Part shown: piece after piece, positions 40,340 through 51,778 of the stretch
Numbering within the stretch: position 1 is the stretch's first letter
How the letters are laid out: the number at the start of each line of letters is the position of its first letter
DNA from: Brachynemurus nebulosus
Lineage: Eukaryota; Arthropoda; Insecta; Neuroptera; Myrmeleontidae
Direction: 5' to 3'
Length of the DNA stretch: 64,000 nt
NCBI GenBank assembly: GCA_035578155.1
Contig: JAPWDM010000004.1
Coordinates: forward strand, 55,615,648 to 55,679,647
Made by a program: the position numbers and the translations under genes
The notes under the pieces: generated by a model
Told to the model about the DNA's origin: nothing
Databases searched by the model: none
What the model saw: only the letters and a program-made list of their open reading frames with translations

Positions 40340-41990
40340 ACTTAAAATTGGGGTACTGCTGCCGGTGAATGGCGCGGTCAGCAGCACCCGGCGGCATCGC
40401 CATCTATGGGCATGCGCCACCAAAACGAGAAAAAACGATAAAAACAACACATAAAGACAGGAACACATAAATGCAATAGACAAAGGACAAACATACACAT
40501 AATAAAATTCAACGATGGACCCTGCCATCCCAGGGCTTCACAAAGAGTGGACAGTCCCCGGTGGTGGTACGCTAAGTGCTAGCCAGAGCGTCCGGTCACC
40601 AAGGTCTGAAAACCAACGATGAAATTCCGAGGTGTAAAGGGCCTCGGAGTGGAGAAAACTGACTAGAAATATCCCAGATAATATTATAAAAAAAAAAAAA
40701 TGAAAATCTTATTACGTCACTGGGGAGCTACAGGCCGACCAGTGCCGCAATAAGTAGTTAAAACAGTACCGCTTAAGAGCCAAAACAACAAGCCCACAGC
40801 GGCACAACAAAATATCACAGATAAGAATAAAAGATGATGTATCACCTCGGGTGGAAAACGCCCTCAGTGGTACATCGTTAAAACAAAACATATTAAAAAC
40901 AATCTTATTAAAAAATAAAAACAACAATATCACAAGTTTCACAATATTTCTTGCTCTGTGACACGATTCCGCTCACCATAGTCTCGACAATTCCGAAATG
41001 ACTTCGTCAACACCTAGGAGCTCACACGTGTAGGGACAGTGACATCTGATTACTGAGCAACATGTACTGTTCTGTCAGATACCGATTACTGGGTACATGT
41101 GCCGTTCTGTCAGATGTCGGGGTCAACTTACACGGGAGACCGGTACGATGACTAGGCCACGTTCGTCCGAATCGAGGCTACAGAGAACGGGACAATGCCA
41201 CAGAGTATCACAGTATGTCTGACTTATGTCCCTATGACCCCGACGGGGCAAAAGCAGTTCATGACGCTCAAGCTCGCATCCGTATGAGGGAAGACGACAT
41301 CTCCTTATTAAGCGAGCTCGCTCAAGCCGTTCGGGCAGATGTCGACTCATACGCCTGGATGACGCGAACGAGTGCGTCGAGTACCGCATTCCTACCCGTC
41401 GAAGTCACAGGGACAAAAAATTAACGAAATATCACAGATGGTATATCACGGTTGTGCTCACCGGGGTGCACCGTCCAGTGAACACAGAGATAAAAACAAG
41501 AGGACAAAAAAAAAAATTAAAAACAGAAGTACAACTATCACAATTAGGAAAGACAAGAGACAAAAAAAAAATCACAGTTAAATATCACCAATTCGACTAA
41601 TCCGAATTCGAGTCACGATTTCGGTATTCACACACATATGAATACTAAACACATTCGACGCTACAGCCAGACATCAGGGCGAGATTAACAAGCATTAAGC
41701 AGACGATGGTATTTCTCACATACGGTGGAAACCTCTGTCGATCCTACGACGTTCGTCCTCGTCGAAAAAAAGAACTATCGAGGTTTACACCTCTAGATCC
41801 GGCACATTTCGTGAAAACGGTGGTACCTCGAGAAGGAATGGTGCCGATCTTGGGTAGTCAGAGGCTAATGGAATCCGAAGATTACTGTATTGCGCATAAA
41901 CTACCCCTGGGACCCTTAGCCTCCTTGACACCAATGGGGGATAAATATCCCTCACGGGTGCCAAGGGTAGCTGCTATAAGTCCTCACCAC

Positions 41991-41992
<2 letters not shown>
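40340..41992 (-). mobile_element. I-type unit D: chimeric, apparently non-autonomous
   Basis: On the - strand it opens with ATGGTGGTGAGGACTTATAG and about 220 bp of 5' UTR shared with copies A and B (TGTCAAGGAGGCTAAGGGTC, CTCGAGGTACCACCGTTTTC). About 790 bp not found in A or B follow (about 40980-41770), and half of that is shared with unit E. It closes with the hairpin-rich 3' UTR of copies A and C (40340-40975), including GGTGCTGCTG/CAGCAGTACC. No RT or zinc-knuckle sequence remains. An 88-codon frame at 41123-41389 is of unknown meaning. It looks like a short derivative that kept both ends of an I element. Confidence 0.75.
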
Positions 41993-42029
<37 letters not shown>

Positions 42030-42036
<7 letters not shown>

Positions 42037-44805
42037 TAATTAATTTATTTATTTTTAATCAAAATTGGAGCACTGCTGCCGGTGGATGGCGCGGACAGCA
42101 GTGCTCAGCGGCATCGCGTATCAAGGGCATGCGCCGCCATAAACAGTAAAAATAAAAACATACACAAAACAGAAACACATAAATGCAGTAGACAACGGAC
42201 ATACATACACAAATAAAAATCCAGCGATGAGCTGTGCCATCCTAGGGCTTAAAAAGAGCGGACGGTACGATAAGTACTAGACAGAACGTCCGGCCTGAAG
42301 ACCATCGCTGCGAGTCGCCCCGAGGTGCAAAAGGCCCCGGAATCGAGAGAACCGACTAGAAACACACGAAATATGACTAAAGAGATATCACAGTATTATC
42401 ACAAATAAAAACTTATTGCGCCATTGGGAGGCCACAAGCCGACCAGTGAAGCAATAAGGAGTTAAACCAATACCGCTGTAGAACTATAGCAACAGGCCTA
42501 CAGCGGCATAACAAAATATCACAGATAATAAAAACAAGCGATGTACCACCTCAGGTGTAAAAGGCCTTCGGTGGTACATCGATAAAAAACAATAACAAAA
42601 ACAACAAAACATGTATAAATAACGAAATACCACTAAGGGTGTAAAAGGCCCTTAGTGGCATAAAAACAAGACTAAAAGTACCCTGCCAGACCAGCTGGAA
42701 GAGGGTATGGTTAATAAATAAGACGATCACAAAAACTTCTTTAACACAAAAATTAAAATTGACTGTAATAAAATTATATGTCGCGGCAGAAACAAGAGAT
42801 GGCTTGTTTTAAAATTCAGAGATGTAAAGCCCCTACAGTCTCTGAAGAAGATGTGAATTTCGGAGAAACTCAAGCATCTTTCTTTCAGAGACAGCATCGT
42901 AAGATAAAGCTTCGGCTACAGTATTCGGGAGCTGCAACCTCTGGCGCAGTGACTCAAAGGTTGTACAGTCCTCAACTATATGCCTTACAGTCAGCGCCGT
43001 CTCGCAGGCGGCGCACCTTGGCTGATCTTCACCGGCGAGAAGATGACGATGTGTTAACGCCGTGTGGCCCAAGCGTAAACGTGTCAGGGCCACACTCTCT
43101 CGCCGGCTCAGATTTACAGCTGCTGAAGTTCTTCAGACCTCAGGTTTCACCTGTCTGAGCTTAGCCGTGAGGTTGTTCCATTCACGTTGCCGTTTATGTT
43201 AGATCGCGGATCTAATGCACACTCTCCCGTCCTCTGGGCGTATGGCAATGTTTTGTGGCTCGCCGACTTCGGCTGCATAACGAGCTGCCTGGTCGGCGAG
43301 TTCCTTGCCAGGTATCCCCACACGTCCGGGTATCCAGATGAACGTGATAGACTTCTGGCGGAGCATGCAGAGATACGTCAAAATGTTCTGCACCAGTGGA
43401 TGATGGTATGAGAGCGGCAAATCGCTTGCAACGCGCTCAACGAATCGGAACAAATGAGGAATGCGCTGTCTTCGGATGTTTGACAGAATCGCAGGGCTTG
43501 CAAAATAGCAAATAATTCCGCAGTATACACAGTGGCCTGGGGAGGAAGTGACCAAGCGTGAGGGGAGTCACGAATGACCATGGCACTTCCCACACCCGTA
43601 GCTGTTTTGGAACCATCTGTACAGAGAGAGTCAAGTTCGCTTATGATCTCGTAGAAGCGGGATCGGTATTCGAATGAACTGGTCTCCTCCTTGTTGAGAC
43701 CAGTCAGGTCGAAACGACATCTTATTTTAGGGATCAGCCAAGGGGGAACTTTCACAGGACGCTTGGGAAGTACCCGGGCGAACTGCAAGTGCAGACTCTC
43801 TAATAACTCCTGCGTTCGAACGGCTACTGGTCGACTTATGGTGGGACGTCGACCATAGTGCCCCTGTAAACGGTATCTGAATAGAGTCGAGTGGTTTTTA
43901 TGTGAAGGTGTTACATATACTCCCGCTGCATAATTGAGCAAGAGACGCTCACGTCTCAGTCGCAACGGAGGAAGACCCGACTTTACGCAGAGGCTCATCG
44001 AAAGGCTCGTTCTAAATGCTCGCGTAGCCAGTCGTATGCCTGCATGGCGAACAGAATCTAGGAGGAGTGTAGACGTCCGAGGGGATGAGTAAGCAGTGCA
44101 GCCGTAATCAATCCTAGTCAGAACTAGCGATTGATACAGGCGAAGCAAAGACTCCCGGCCCGCACCCCGCGATGCACCAGCCGAACACTTGAGCATGTTT
44201 ATTGTTAACTCGCAACTGAGGCTTGGAGGTGTGAACGCCACATTAGTTGTATATCAAATATAAATCCTAGAACACTGACGCTATCGACGCACTTAAGGTT
44301 GGATCCTTTTAATGTGAGGACAGGATCCGGATGTGCGCTGAGCCTTCTGCAGAAGTGCACCACCGATGTTTTTTGGGTTGAAAATCGAAAACCATGTGCT
44401 TCTGCAGGAGTCACTACTTCGTTGATGCCTTGCTGCAGCCGTTTTTTCAGTATTTCTCTCAGCTGCTGTAGGGGCGGGGTCGCAATTGCGCGTCCATATC
44501 CTTCAACAGATGAGCGACGAGGCGTACTGCCTAGAAGCTTCCGTTTTGCCTCTGGGTAAGTTAACCTCTCCAGGGCTCTCAAATCCTGAATCGCAGATTC
44601 TTGTTTAAAACTGCGGCAATTCCTCGGGCGAACGTCGATTTTGCTGAAGAGGCTCAAGATCACCACTCTTGGGAAGGTGGTCTTATTAAAAGTTCGTAGT
44701 ATCAGGGGCTAGTTGGGATATTTGCATATGTTATATTTAAGCCTCTTAGCTTCAACAACCTCCTGTGAAGACATCTCTGACACTATGTCATCAGGAGTGC
44801 AGTAC
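42030..44805 (-). mobile_element. I-clade LINE, copy C (internally deleted)
   Basis: From 44805 down: an ORF1 fragment (AYCTPDDIVSEMSSQEVV), a deletion, the ORF1 part IDVRPRNCRSFKQESAIQDL (first knuckles lost), then a deletion joining ORF1 at about 44470 to the RT end of ORF2 (RLQQGINEVVTPAEAHGF). After that come RNase H, the 3' UTR with its hairpins, and a tail of TAAATAAATTAATTAATTAA followed by (TAA)n. The tail meets unit D directly, head to tail. Confidence 0.88.
42833..44666 (-). pseudogene. ORF1-ORF2 fusion remnant of I-clade LINE (copy C)
   Basis: The 153-codon frame at 44205-44666 fuses ORF1 (after the knuckles) to the C-terminal RT region. This frame keeps the A-run that copy A has lost one base from (GFRFSTQKTSVVHFCRRL), which shows where copy A is shifted. 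The next frames hold the thumb and RNase H (43378-44241, DSLCTDGSKTATG, TAELFAILQALRF, ICSDSLSALQA), then IPGRVGIPGKELADQAAR (43199-43555), and the C-terminal C-C-H-C tail (42833-43093). Catalytic RT motifs are deleted. Confidence 0.87.
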
Positions 44806-44807
44806 GC

Positions 44808-44920
44808 CACGGATCGATGGTATGAGAGTGGCAGATCGCTTGCATCGCGCTCAACGAGTCGGAACAAATGAGGAATGCACTATCTTCGGATGTCTGACAG
44901 AATCGCAGAGCTTGCGGAAT
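44808..44920 (-). pseudogene. RNase H scrap of an I-clade LINE
   Basis: Reads ALRFCQTSEDSAFLICSDSL then SAMQAICHSHTIDPW on the - strand, matching RNase H of copy A. It is joined directly to the ORF1 fragment of copy C, an order impossible in one intact element, so it marks a rearrangement or another nested copy. Confidence 0.8.
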
Positions 44921-44939
44921 TTCGGAAATTGAATTAAAC

Positions 44940-45511
44940 TTAAAGGAGGAATTACAAAAAACAAATACCGAAATTGAAAAAATTAAAAAATTGTGTTTAT
45001 CCAACCAACAAAAATATAATGAAATGGAGTCAACTGTCAAATTCCAACAAACTACTATCAACTTTTTGCTTAAGGAAGTCAATAGAAACAATCTAATTAT
45101 CCTTGGTTTACCAGAGGACGACACAGACCTTTGGACCCTATTTGAACAAAATATTCTTCGGAAAATGAACATTACATTAGACCAAACGGACATAATCAAA
45201 ATACATCGACTTGGAAACAGAGGTGAAAGAATCAGGCCAGTAAAAGTTTCTTTGTTTGATTACCGTTTAAGATGCAAAATTTTTAATTGTCGAACAATGT
45301 TGAAAGGTTCAAATATATTTGTGAATGAGGACCTCCCTTTAGAACATCGGCTAAGAAACCGAGAAAAACGATTAGCGCGCAATGCAAATAATAAAAAGCG
45401 ACCGATTCCACAGTCACCGGAAGAGCCAAACGTTACTCAGTCCCAGGAGAGGATAACACAAGAAATAAAAAAGTTGAAGTGTGCTCCAAGAATACATCGA
45501 ACAAAAAACTA
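44940..45511 (+). pseudogene. ORF1 of CR1/L2-like LINE (5'-truncated)
   Basis: The open part starts in a coiled coil (LKEELQKTNTEIEKIKKLC, then MESTVKFQQTTINFLLKEV). A conserved RNA-binding-like block follows: NNLIILGLPEDDTDLWTLFE, IIKIHRLGNRGERIRPVKV, IFVNEDLPLEHRLRNREKRL. The C-terminus is basic. Such ORF1 proteins form trimers and bind LINE RNA in related families. The N-terminus is lost at the junction with I-element debris. ORF2 overlaps its end by about 30 bases. Confidence 0.75.
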
Positions 45512-48500
45512 GTAATACATCAAATTTTAAACCGAATCAGCTGCATATACTGGAATTGTCAAGAATTTTCAGATGTAAAATATACTTCTCTTTTGGAAAG
45601 TGCCGGCCCTGAGACTGAACTTGATTTTATTTGCGACGCCGAAACATGGTTAATAGATCGAGCAACACTTAGTAGTGAAACCTTAAACCAATACAATGTA
45701 TTTGAAAGTCTTGCAGTTAAAGAAAAATCGAAAGGGCGTGCTAGTGGTGGACTGATTTTGCTTATAAAAAAAGATATTAAAGTCGAATTTATAGAAAGTA
45801 ATCACATATGGTTGTTGGTTGAAGTTCACTTGAGTCATGCAAAGTTCGTTTTAGGACTGGTCTACATTTCACCATCGGTAAGTATTGACCCAGTGTTGGA
45901 AATGTTAAATGAAAATCTTCAATGTGTTTTAGATGCCAGTATGTAGTAGTGATAGGAGATTTTAATTCACGAATTGGGATCATGAACACACTAGAAACTG
46001 TAGTTTGCTTTAATACAAGTGTTAGTCACCGCCGAACTACACTGGATATGTTCGTTAACCCTAGAGGTAAAAAATTAGTTTCTTTTATGGAGGGCCATGG
46101 TTTATTTCTACTGAATGGCCGTACACCGAGTGACACTCCGGCACGATATACCTTTGTGGGTAATGCAGGATTGTCGACTATTGATTTATGCTGGGTAAGC
46201 CTACCGTTTCTTAGCTCTGTAATTGACTCTTTTGTGTTTGATGGGACGTTTTTATCGGATCATCTTCCTTACAAAGTTCTCTTTAAAACTAATAACTATA
46301 TACGCAATGTAAGGCGCAGCAATCAGGAAATTACTAAAGTTCAAAAATTAGTTTGGGACAATGAAAAACGTCTTGATTATTCAAATAAATTTTCTGAACA
46401 TACCTTGTTTAATGATAATTGCGATCACGAACCGAAAGAGAGATACAAATTGCTAAATCAATGTATTACTGATCTAGCAAAACAACTGTCTATGACTAAA
46501 GAAATCAAAATCTTTTCATCTTTTGATAGGGTTCATAAACTATGGTATAACCAAAGTTGTAAAGAAGCTAAGCAAAATGTGAAAATTCTATTTAAAAGAT
46601 TTAAACAAGAATCTTTCTCCAGTTTAAGTGTGCAAGATTATTTATTAGCAAAAACAAACTATAAAAAAATCATAAACTGTAATAAGAAAAACTATTTTGT
46701 CGAACTGCAGAATAAGTTAATAAATACTAATAACAGCAAAGATTTTTGGTGTACAATCAAAAAGTTTTACTCAAGTAATAAAACAGTTAACTCAATAAGT
46801 ATAAATACTTGGCAAACATACTTTTTAGAATTGTTTAACGCGGAAAATACTATTGTTCTTCCAGTAGTAGGCTATGATACACACCCGGATCTGGACTTTG
46901 TTATTAGCATGGAGGAACTTGATTTGGTCTTAAACAAAGTAAAAAACGATAAAGCCCCGGGCCCGAATACTGTACCTAATAAATTTTTTAAAAACTTACC
47001 AACACAAGGTAAACAATTCTTACTGAAACTTTTTAACCAAATACTTGAGAGCGAAAATATCCCACCTGATTGGTCAAAAATGAAACTGTGCCTATTCTAT
47101 AAGAAAGGTGATCCGAACTCCCCGCAAAATTATCGTGCCATCTCTCTTATTAACTCTGTAACAAAAATATTCACTTATATTCTATGTGCCAGAATCACAC
47201 TTTGGGCAGAAATCAATAATATCCTTCCAGAATCACAATCCGGATTTCGCAAAGTTAGATCGTGTATTAACAATATATTCACCCTTACCTCTGTAATTGG
47301 TAGTCACCTAAGATTCAAGAAGAAAAATATTTATTGTAGTTTTATTGATTTTAAACGAGCCTTTGATACGGTCGATCACTCTCTTCTTTCGAAAAAATTA
47401 TTCGATATTGGCTTAAGTGGAAAACTGTTAAGAATATTAAGTAAATTTTACAGTCACGCTAAGTTTATCATTCAGCTAAACAATCTGGTTTCGGAAGAAA
47501 TTACGGTCAGGAAGGGCGTCTTGCAAGACGACACGCTGAGCCCTTTATTATTCTCTTTGTTTTTATCTGACTTTGATAATTTTTTTGCTAATCATAATAT
47601 TGAAGGACTAAATATTGACGGATATCATAATTTATGCTCCCTTTTTTATGCAGACGATTTAATTTTACTAGCCGAAACACCTTACAAATTACAGCGATCT
47701 CTAAATGCACTTTCACATTATTGTAAAAATAATAAATTAACTGTGAATATTGACCAATCTAAAATATTAGTATTCAATCGATCGGGCCGTATTAAACGTC
47801 ATTGGCATTTTCAATATAATGATCAGAATTGGAGATCGGAAAACAATATGAATATTTAGGCACTGTTTTTAGTTCGTCAGGTTTGTTTTTAAATGCCAGA
47901 AACCACATGTCCACTAAGGCAAACTCTGCTATAGCAAACGTTAGAAATGCAATGGTTAAATCAAAAATTCAATCGCATGGCTCACGAATGCACTTATATA
48001 ATGCAGCAATTGTTAGTGTGTTATTATACGCTTCAGAAATCTGGAGTTTAAACTACCCAGCGTTATCGAGAAGACTCAAGTAAAATTCTTAAAATCCCTT
48101 TACTGCTTGAACAACTCCACCCCTGGATATGTTATACGTAAAGAATTCAAAGTAAACAGATTAATTGTACTTGTAGTTAAAAGATTGCTGGGATGGTTAT
48201 GTAAACTGTTAATTATGAGTGATGGGAGATTACCACGAATATGTTTCAACCGACTTCTGTATCTAGATAGCACTCCAAGTAATGTCGTAAAATATAATTG
48301 GGTCTCCCAACTTAAATCATATTTATCTTTGATAGGTCATGGCGACTTATTAATAAGTCAGAACTCGTCACTGATCAAACGCAATATTAATAATGTTGTA
48401 AATGAACTAGCGCAATATTATGAAAGGGAAGACTCTGCGCGCTTAGAAAGCTCACACTATATCTCAGTTTTCAAACAATTAAACTGCGCTACTTTACTTG

Positions 48501-48856
48501 AATACTCTGTACCTATAAGAAAACTCCGGGTTATATATCAATTGCGAACAGCCAATAACCGAATGATATATTTTTATGTCAATAAAAATAGTTACAAAAT
48601 AGACCCGAATGAGCTGTGCACTATCTGTAACCTAAACAAACTTGAAACACTATACCACATTTTATTGGAGTGCCCCATCTACGGACACTTAAGAGACACT
48701 TTTTTAAAAAAATATTTAGTGTGTTCGTGCCCAATAAGTGAAGAACGATTCCCTAAAGTATTGCTAAATGTGGCTAACATCTATCAATTGAATGATCTAT
48801 TTTTTTATATCGATGGTGTAATGAAACTTAGATCATTTATTATTATTAATGAATAA
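45479..48856 (+). pseudogene. ORF2 of CR1/L2-like LINE: AP endonuclease and RT, frameshifted
   Basis: The endonuclease starts in one frame (45479-45946: CIYWNCQEF, FICDAETWL, KGRASGGLILLI) and continues in another from 45922 (VVIGDFNSRIG, STIDLCWVS, LSDHLPYKV). The RT has KNDKAPGPNTVPNKFFKNLP, NYRAISLINSVTKIF, ESQSGFRKVRSC, SFIDFKRAFDTVDHS and FYADDLILLAE. The usual QGD motif reads QDDTLSP, a Gly-to-Asp change next to the active site. Frameshifts near 45930, 47835 and 48080 split it. The C-terminal frame (48107-48856) ends with a CTIC-...-H-...-C cluster. Confidence 0.87.
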
Positions 48857-49256
48857 GCAACTTATGTGATGTGCTTCGACGAACAACCACCACACAGAAT
48901 ATTAACCACCACTAACTACATGTATTGCACCAACGTGTATCACTTGCATTCCTTTGTTTTAATTGTGTTAATTCTCTTCCATCTAAATTTGCAGTTAATA
49001 CTAGTATTATTTTATTAACCCATTATTCCTATATTTATTAGTATTATTTATTTATTTATTTATTTGTTTATTTATTTTTATCTTTTACATTACTAACACA
49101 AAATGTTTCGAATTAAAATATTAATTTAGTTAGATATTTATTTACTCGCTAATTTATAATAATTTATAACAATTTCAAAACTGTAAATTGCCAACCAATT
49201 GTAATAAGCCTTTCGGCTTGAGATACAATAAATATATTCTATTCTATTCTATTCTG

Positions 49257-50740
49257 TAAGGTAAGCTCGGTCAGGGATTCGACATTCCAGTCGAAATCTG
49301 GTAAATAGACCGAGAATACTGTCAATTGTGGCGGTGTTAAAAATTGTATTGTAATAGTTTATAGGGGGTGTTTAATGGGTGGTCCCGGAATGGGACGTCA
49401 TCCTTGATTAAGATGGCAACAGCCCCTCTCAGCTCTTGGATGGATGACTATTGTTTAAAAGTGGGGCAATTCCTCGACTTAGCCGAGTGATAGCCCCCGC
49501 ATTTTACACATTTTATTGGTTCGCAGCACGATTGTCCCTAGTGTAACGGCTTACCACACACGCATATCTGTTGTTCGACATTACAACGCTGTGAGACGGG
49601 TCCGCACCGTTAACAGTGTTAACACCTTATAGGTGTCGGCATGTACGGTCGCACGTCCACTTTGTTGAAGAGATCAATGACCACTTCTCTTGGTAGTGTG
49701 GTCTTGTTGGAAGTTAGCAGTATGATGGAGGATTCTGGGTGTTTATTCCCCCTATTATATTTCAACCTTTTGGCCTCTATTACCCCCTGTCGAAGACATC
49801 TCCGACACTATCTCTTCCAGGGTACAGTACGCTAATGAAGGCTGTATAATGACCCCTCTGGAATAATTTAATAGTCCAGGAGGTGTCACCTCAACCGCGT
49901 ATTGTCCTAATTTCTCTAGACTTTGAATTTTCGATGACTGTGCCGGTGAGGATTCTTCCACGAGCAACCTTTTGCCCGATAGTTTGGCATCTTTTACCTG
50001 TCCAATATCACTTTTCACTAACTTCTTGGAAGGGATTGATCTTGCTGAAGTCACCTTCCTTCGGTTTAATTACGAGAAAATTAATATATACCTCTTGCAC
50101 GCTTGGAGCGTACACTTCAAATGGAAGCCCGCGACGGTACCCTTTTGTTTTCTTGTTGGGGGAGGGTTACTCCCCGTTGACTTCGTAACCTCATTTCCAA
50201 CTGGCTGTAGGGTTACGCTTGATGTAGTAGCAGGGTTTTTCCTGCTATCATTGCTCTCGCCGGGTGTTATTGGCGAAGCGACGTCCGCGTCCATATTATC
50301 GGGCCCGGACTCGCCCCTGTTCAAAATGTTTTATCTCCCATGAAGCGTAATACAGTAAAACCTCCACTCCGCTCCCCACCCTCAACGGAGCCTCATAAAG
50401 GACGTGGGACTCCCACGCCAGGGGGGGGCCCTAGGGACAAGCCCATTGCCCCAGTGACACGCACGATCCCGAGGCGCTCGAATTTACTGCGGCCGGTGCA
50501 CAACCGCAGCCACGGTCTATGCTTGAAGCGAGGGCCAAAGTGTTGTACCCGCAGGTAACGGTTTCCCACAGTCACCAGGAACCCTTTTTCCAAGCAACTC
50601 CGCTAAGCTACACACGAGCTAGTGTGGGTCCCGAAGATGACTTAAAGTTGGGACAACACAGAAGAAACGAAATCAAAACAAAACCAAAAATAAAAAAGAA
50701 ACAATAATAAAAGAAAATTTAAAAGGAAATAAAAAGTGGG
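49257..50740 (-). mobile_element. I-clade LINE fragment F (5' UTR, ORF1 part, ORF2 scrap)
   Basis: From 50740 down on the - strand: the 5' UTR (GGGACCCACACTAGCTCGTG), an ORF1 start (MNRGESGPDNMDADVASP), the gag-like middle (YAVEVTPPGLLNYSRGVI), decayed knuckles, then a deletion to the ORF2 endonuclease (FDWNVE followed by LTELTL) at 49257-49395. Frames are broken throughout. It is cut at 49257 by the tail of the CR1/L2-like element, but the matching other half is not on the far side of that element. Confidence 0.82.
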
Positions 50741-51778
50741 TGTAACAGTATCAGCACCCACACCAGCCGCTGTTGCGCCAGGTGAAATGCCTCTGAGGAG
50801 GAAAGGGTAATAGCACCCACACGTCAGGGACCGATTGTAAGGAATGTGGTACCTTCCCCCGGGAAAGAGTCCTCACCTAATAAAACCACGCCCGAGGGAC
50901 GACGTAGTAGTGAGGAGGAAAAAGAGGTGACCAAACCAAGGTCCCCCAAAAAGGGACATGTAACCTCAAAATCGGAGACTGGATTTCTTCCGCCGCCAAA
51001 GCTCTTGGCGACTCCACAAGCAACATCAGCGGAGTCGTCACGACTGGGCACACCAACCCGCCCGGTCGCCCCCTTCCCGAGTCGCTCTGAAATACGACTC
51101 GGAAAGTACCACAGCGTCGGTACGTTCAGGTATTAAGCCCACGACGTCCGACGCATACATGAACACCTCGGCCACAGAGTCCGACAATTCGGACGTCGAG
51201 GTAAGAACCACTAAAAGAAAAAAAGGCGGGGAAACCTAGAAAGTAGCCACACTTCATTGGCAGCAACCCTAGTGGTAACAAAAAAGGCTATTATACAATG
51301 GAACTCTATTATACTAGGAGACTTTGGCACAAGAAACGCCCGTGGAAGACTCATAGAACGGTTTTTAGATGAGTCTGGAGCGGTCTTGTTGAATTCCGGT
51401 GAAGGTACTTATATCAATGAAACAACCGGTGAGTTGTCGGCTATCGACTTATCACTCGACTCACCGGTCATGGTACACCGTTTTGAGTGGACGCTGGCGT
51501 CACACTCATACGGTAGTGACCATACACCAATCGTCTTAAAAAGTACCACCCCGATGACTCCACAATCGTTTTCGCCGAGATGCCGTCTCCATCCGGCTAA
51601 CTGGGATCCGGCGTACACCCGAGCTGACTGGAATCGTAGAAAATGATGTGGAGCAAATGTCCTTGAAGCAGTACATAAGAGTATACCAATGTCGTCTAGC
51701 ATTACATCCAAACGTCGCCTACCATGGTGGAATGAAGTCGTGAGTGTAGCAGTTGCAGAGAAAAAGCAGGCGTACAAC
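50738..51778 (+). mobile_element. I-clade LINE fragment G (ORF1 C-terminus, ORF2 scraps)
   Basis: On the + strand: ORF1 C-terminal part (RSSEEEKEVTKPRSPKKGHV, near 50900), its basic end, the intergenic spacer, a heavily deleted ORF2 (start KKAIIQWNS, then GDFGTRNARGRLIERFLDES), and a last piece near 51720 equivalent to VPWWNEVVSVAVAEKK. It lies back to back with fragment F. The order and deletions show repeated rearrangement. Confidence 0.82.

Larger units (their letters stand above)
44925..49256 (+). mobile_element. CR1/L2-like LINE, nearly complete
   Basis: Contains the end of a coiled-coil ORF1, an overlapping ORF2 with AP endonuclease and RT, and a 3' UTR ending in AATAAGCCTTTCGGCTTGAG, a poly(A)-signal-like ACAATAAAT and an (ATTCT)n tail (about 49232-49253). 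There is no RNase H. The simple-repeat tail and ORF1 type suggest the CR1/L2 superclade; the exact clade is uncertain. ORF1 is 5'-truncated at 44925. At the 3' edge the I fragment F starts at once. Confidence 0.85.

Noticed and set aside
39099..40454. + strand frames of 90-134 codons
   Set aside because: Antisense to the Dong/R4 N-terminal region and, at 40290-40340, translations of TTA and T runs.
42778..43158. 126-codon + strand frame
   Set aside because: Antisense to the C-terminal RNase H and zinc tail of I copy C.
49257..51778. Simple twin-priming inversion for fragments F and G
   Set aside because: The two parts overlap in content and each has extra internal deletions, which twin priming alone would not give.
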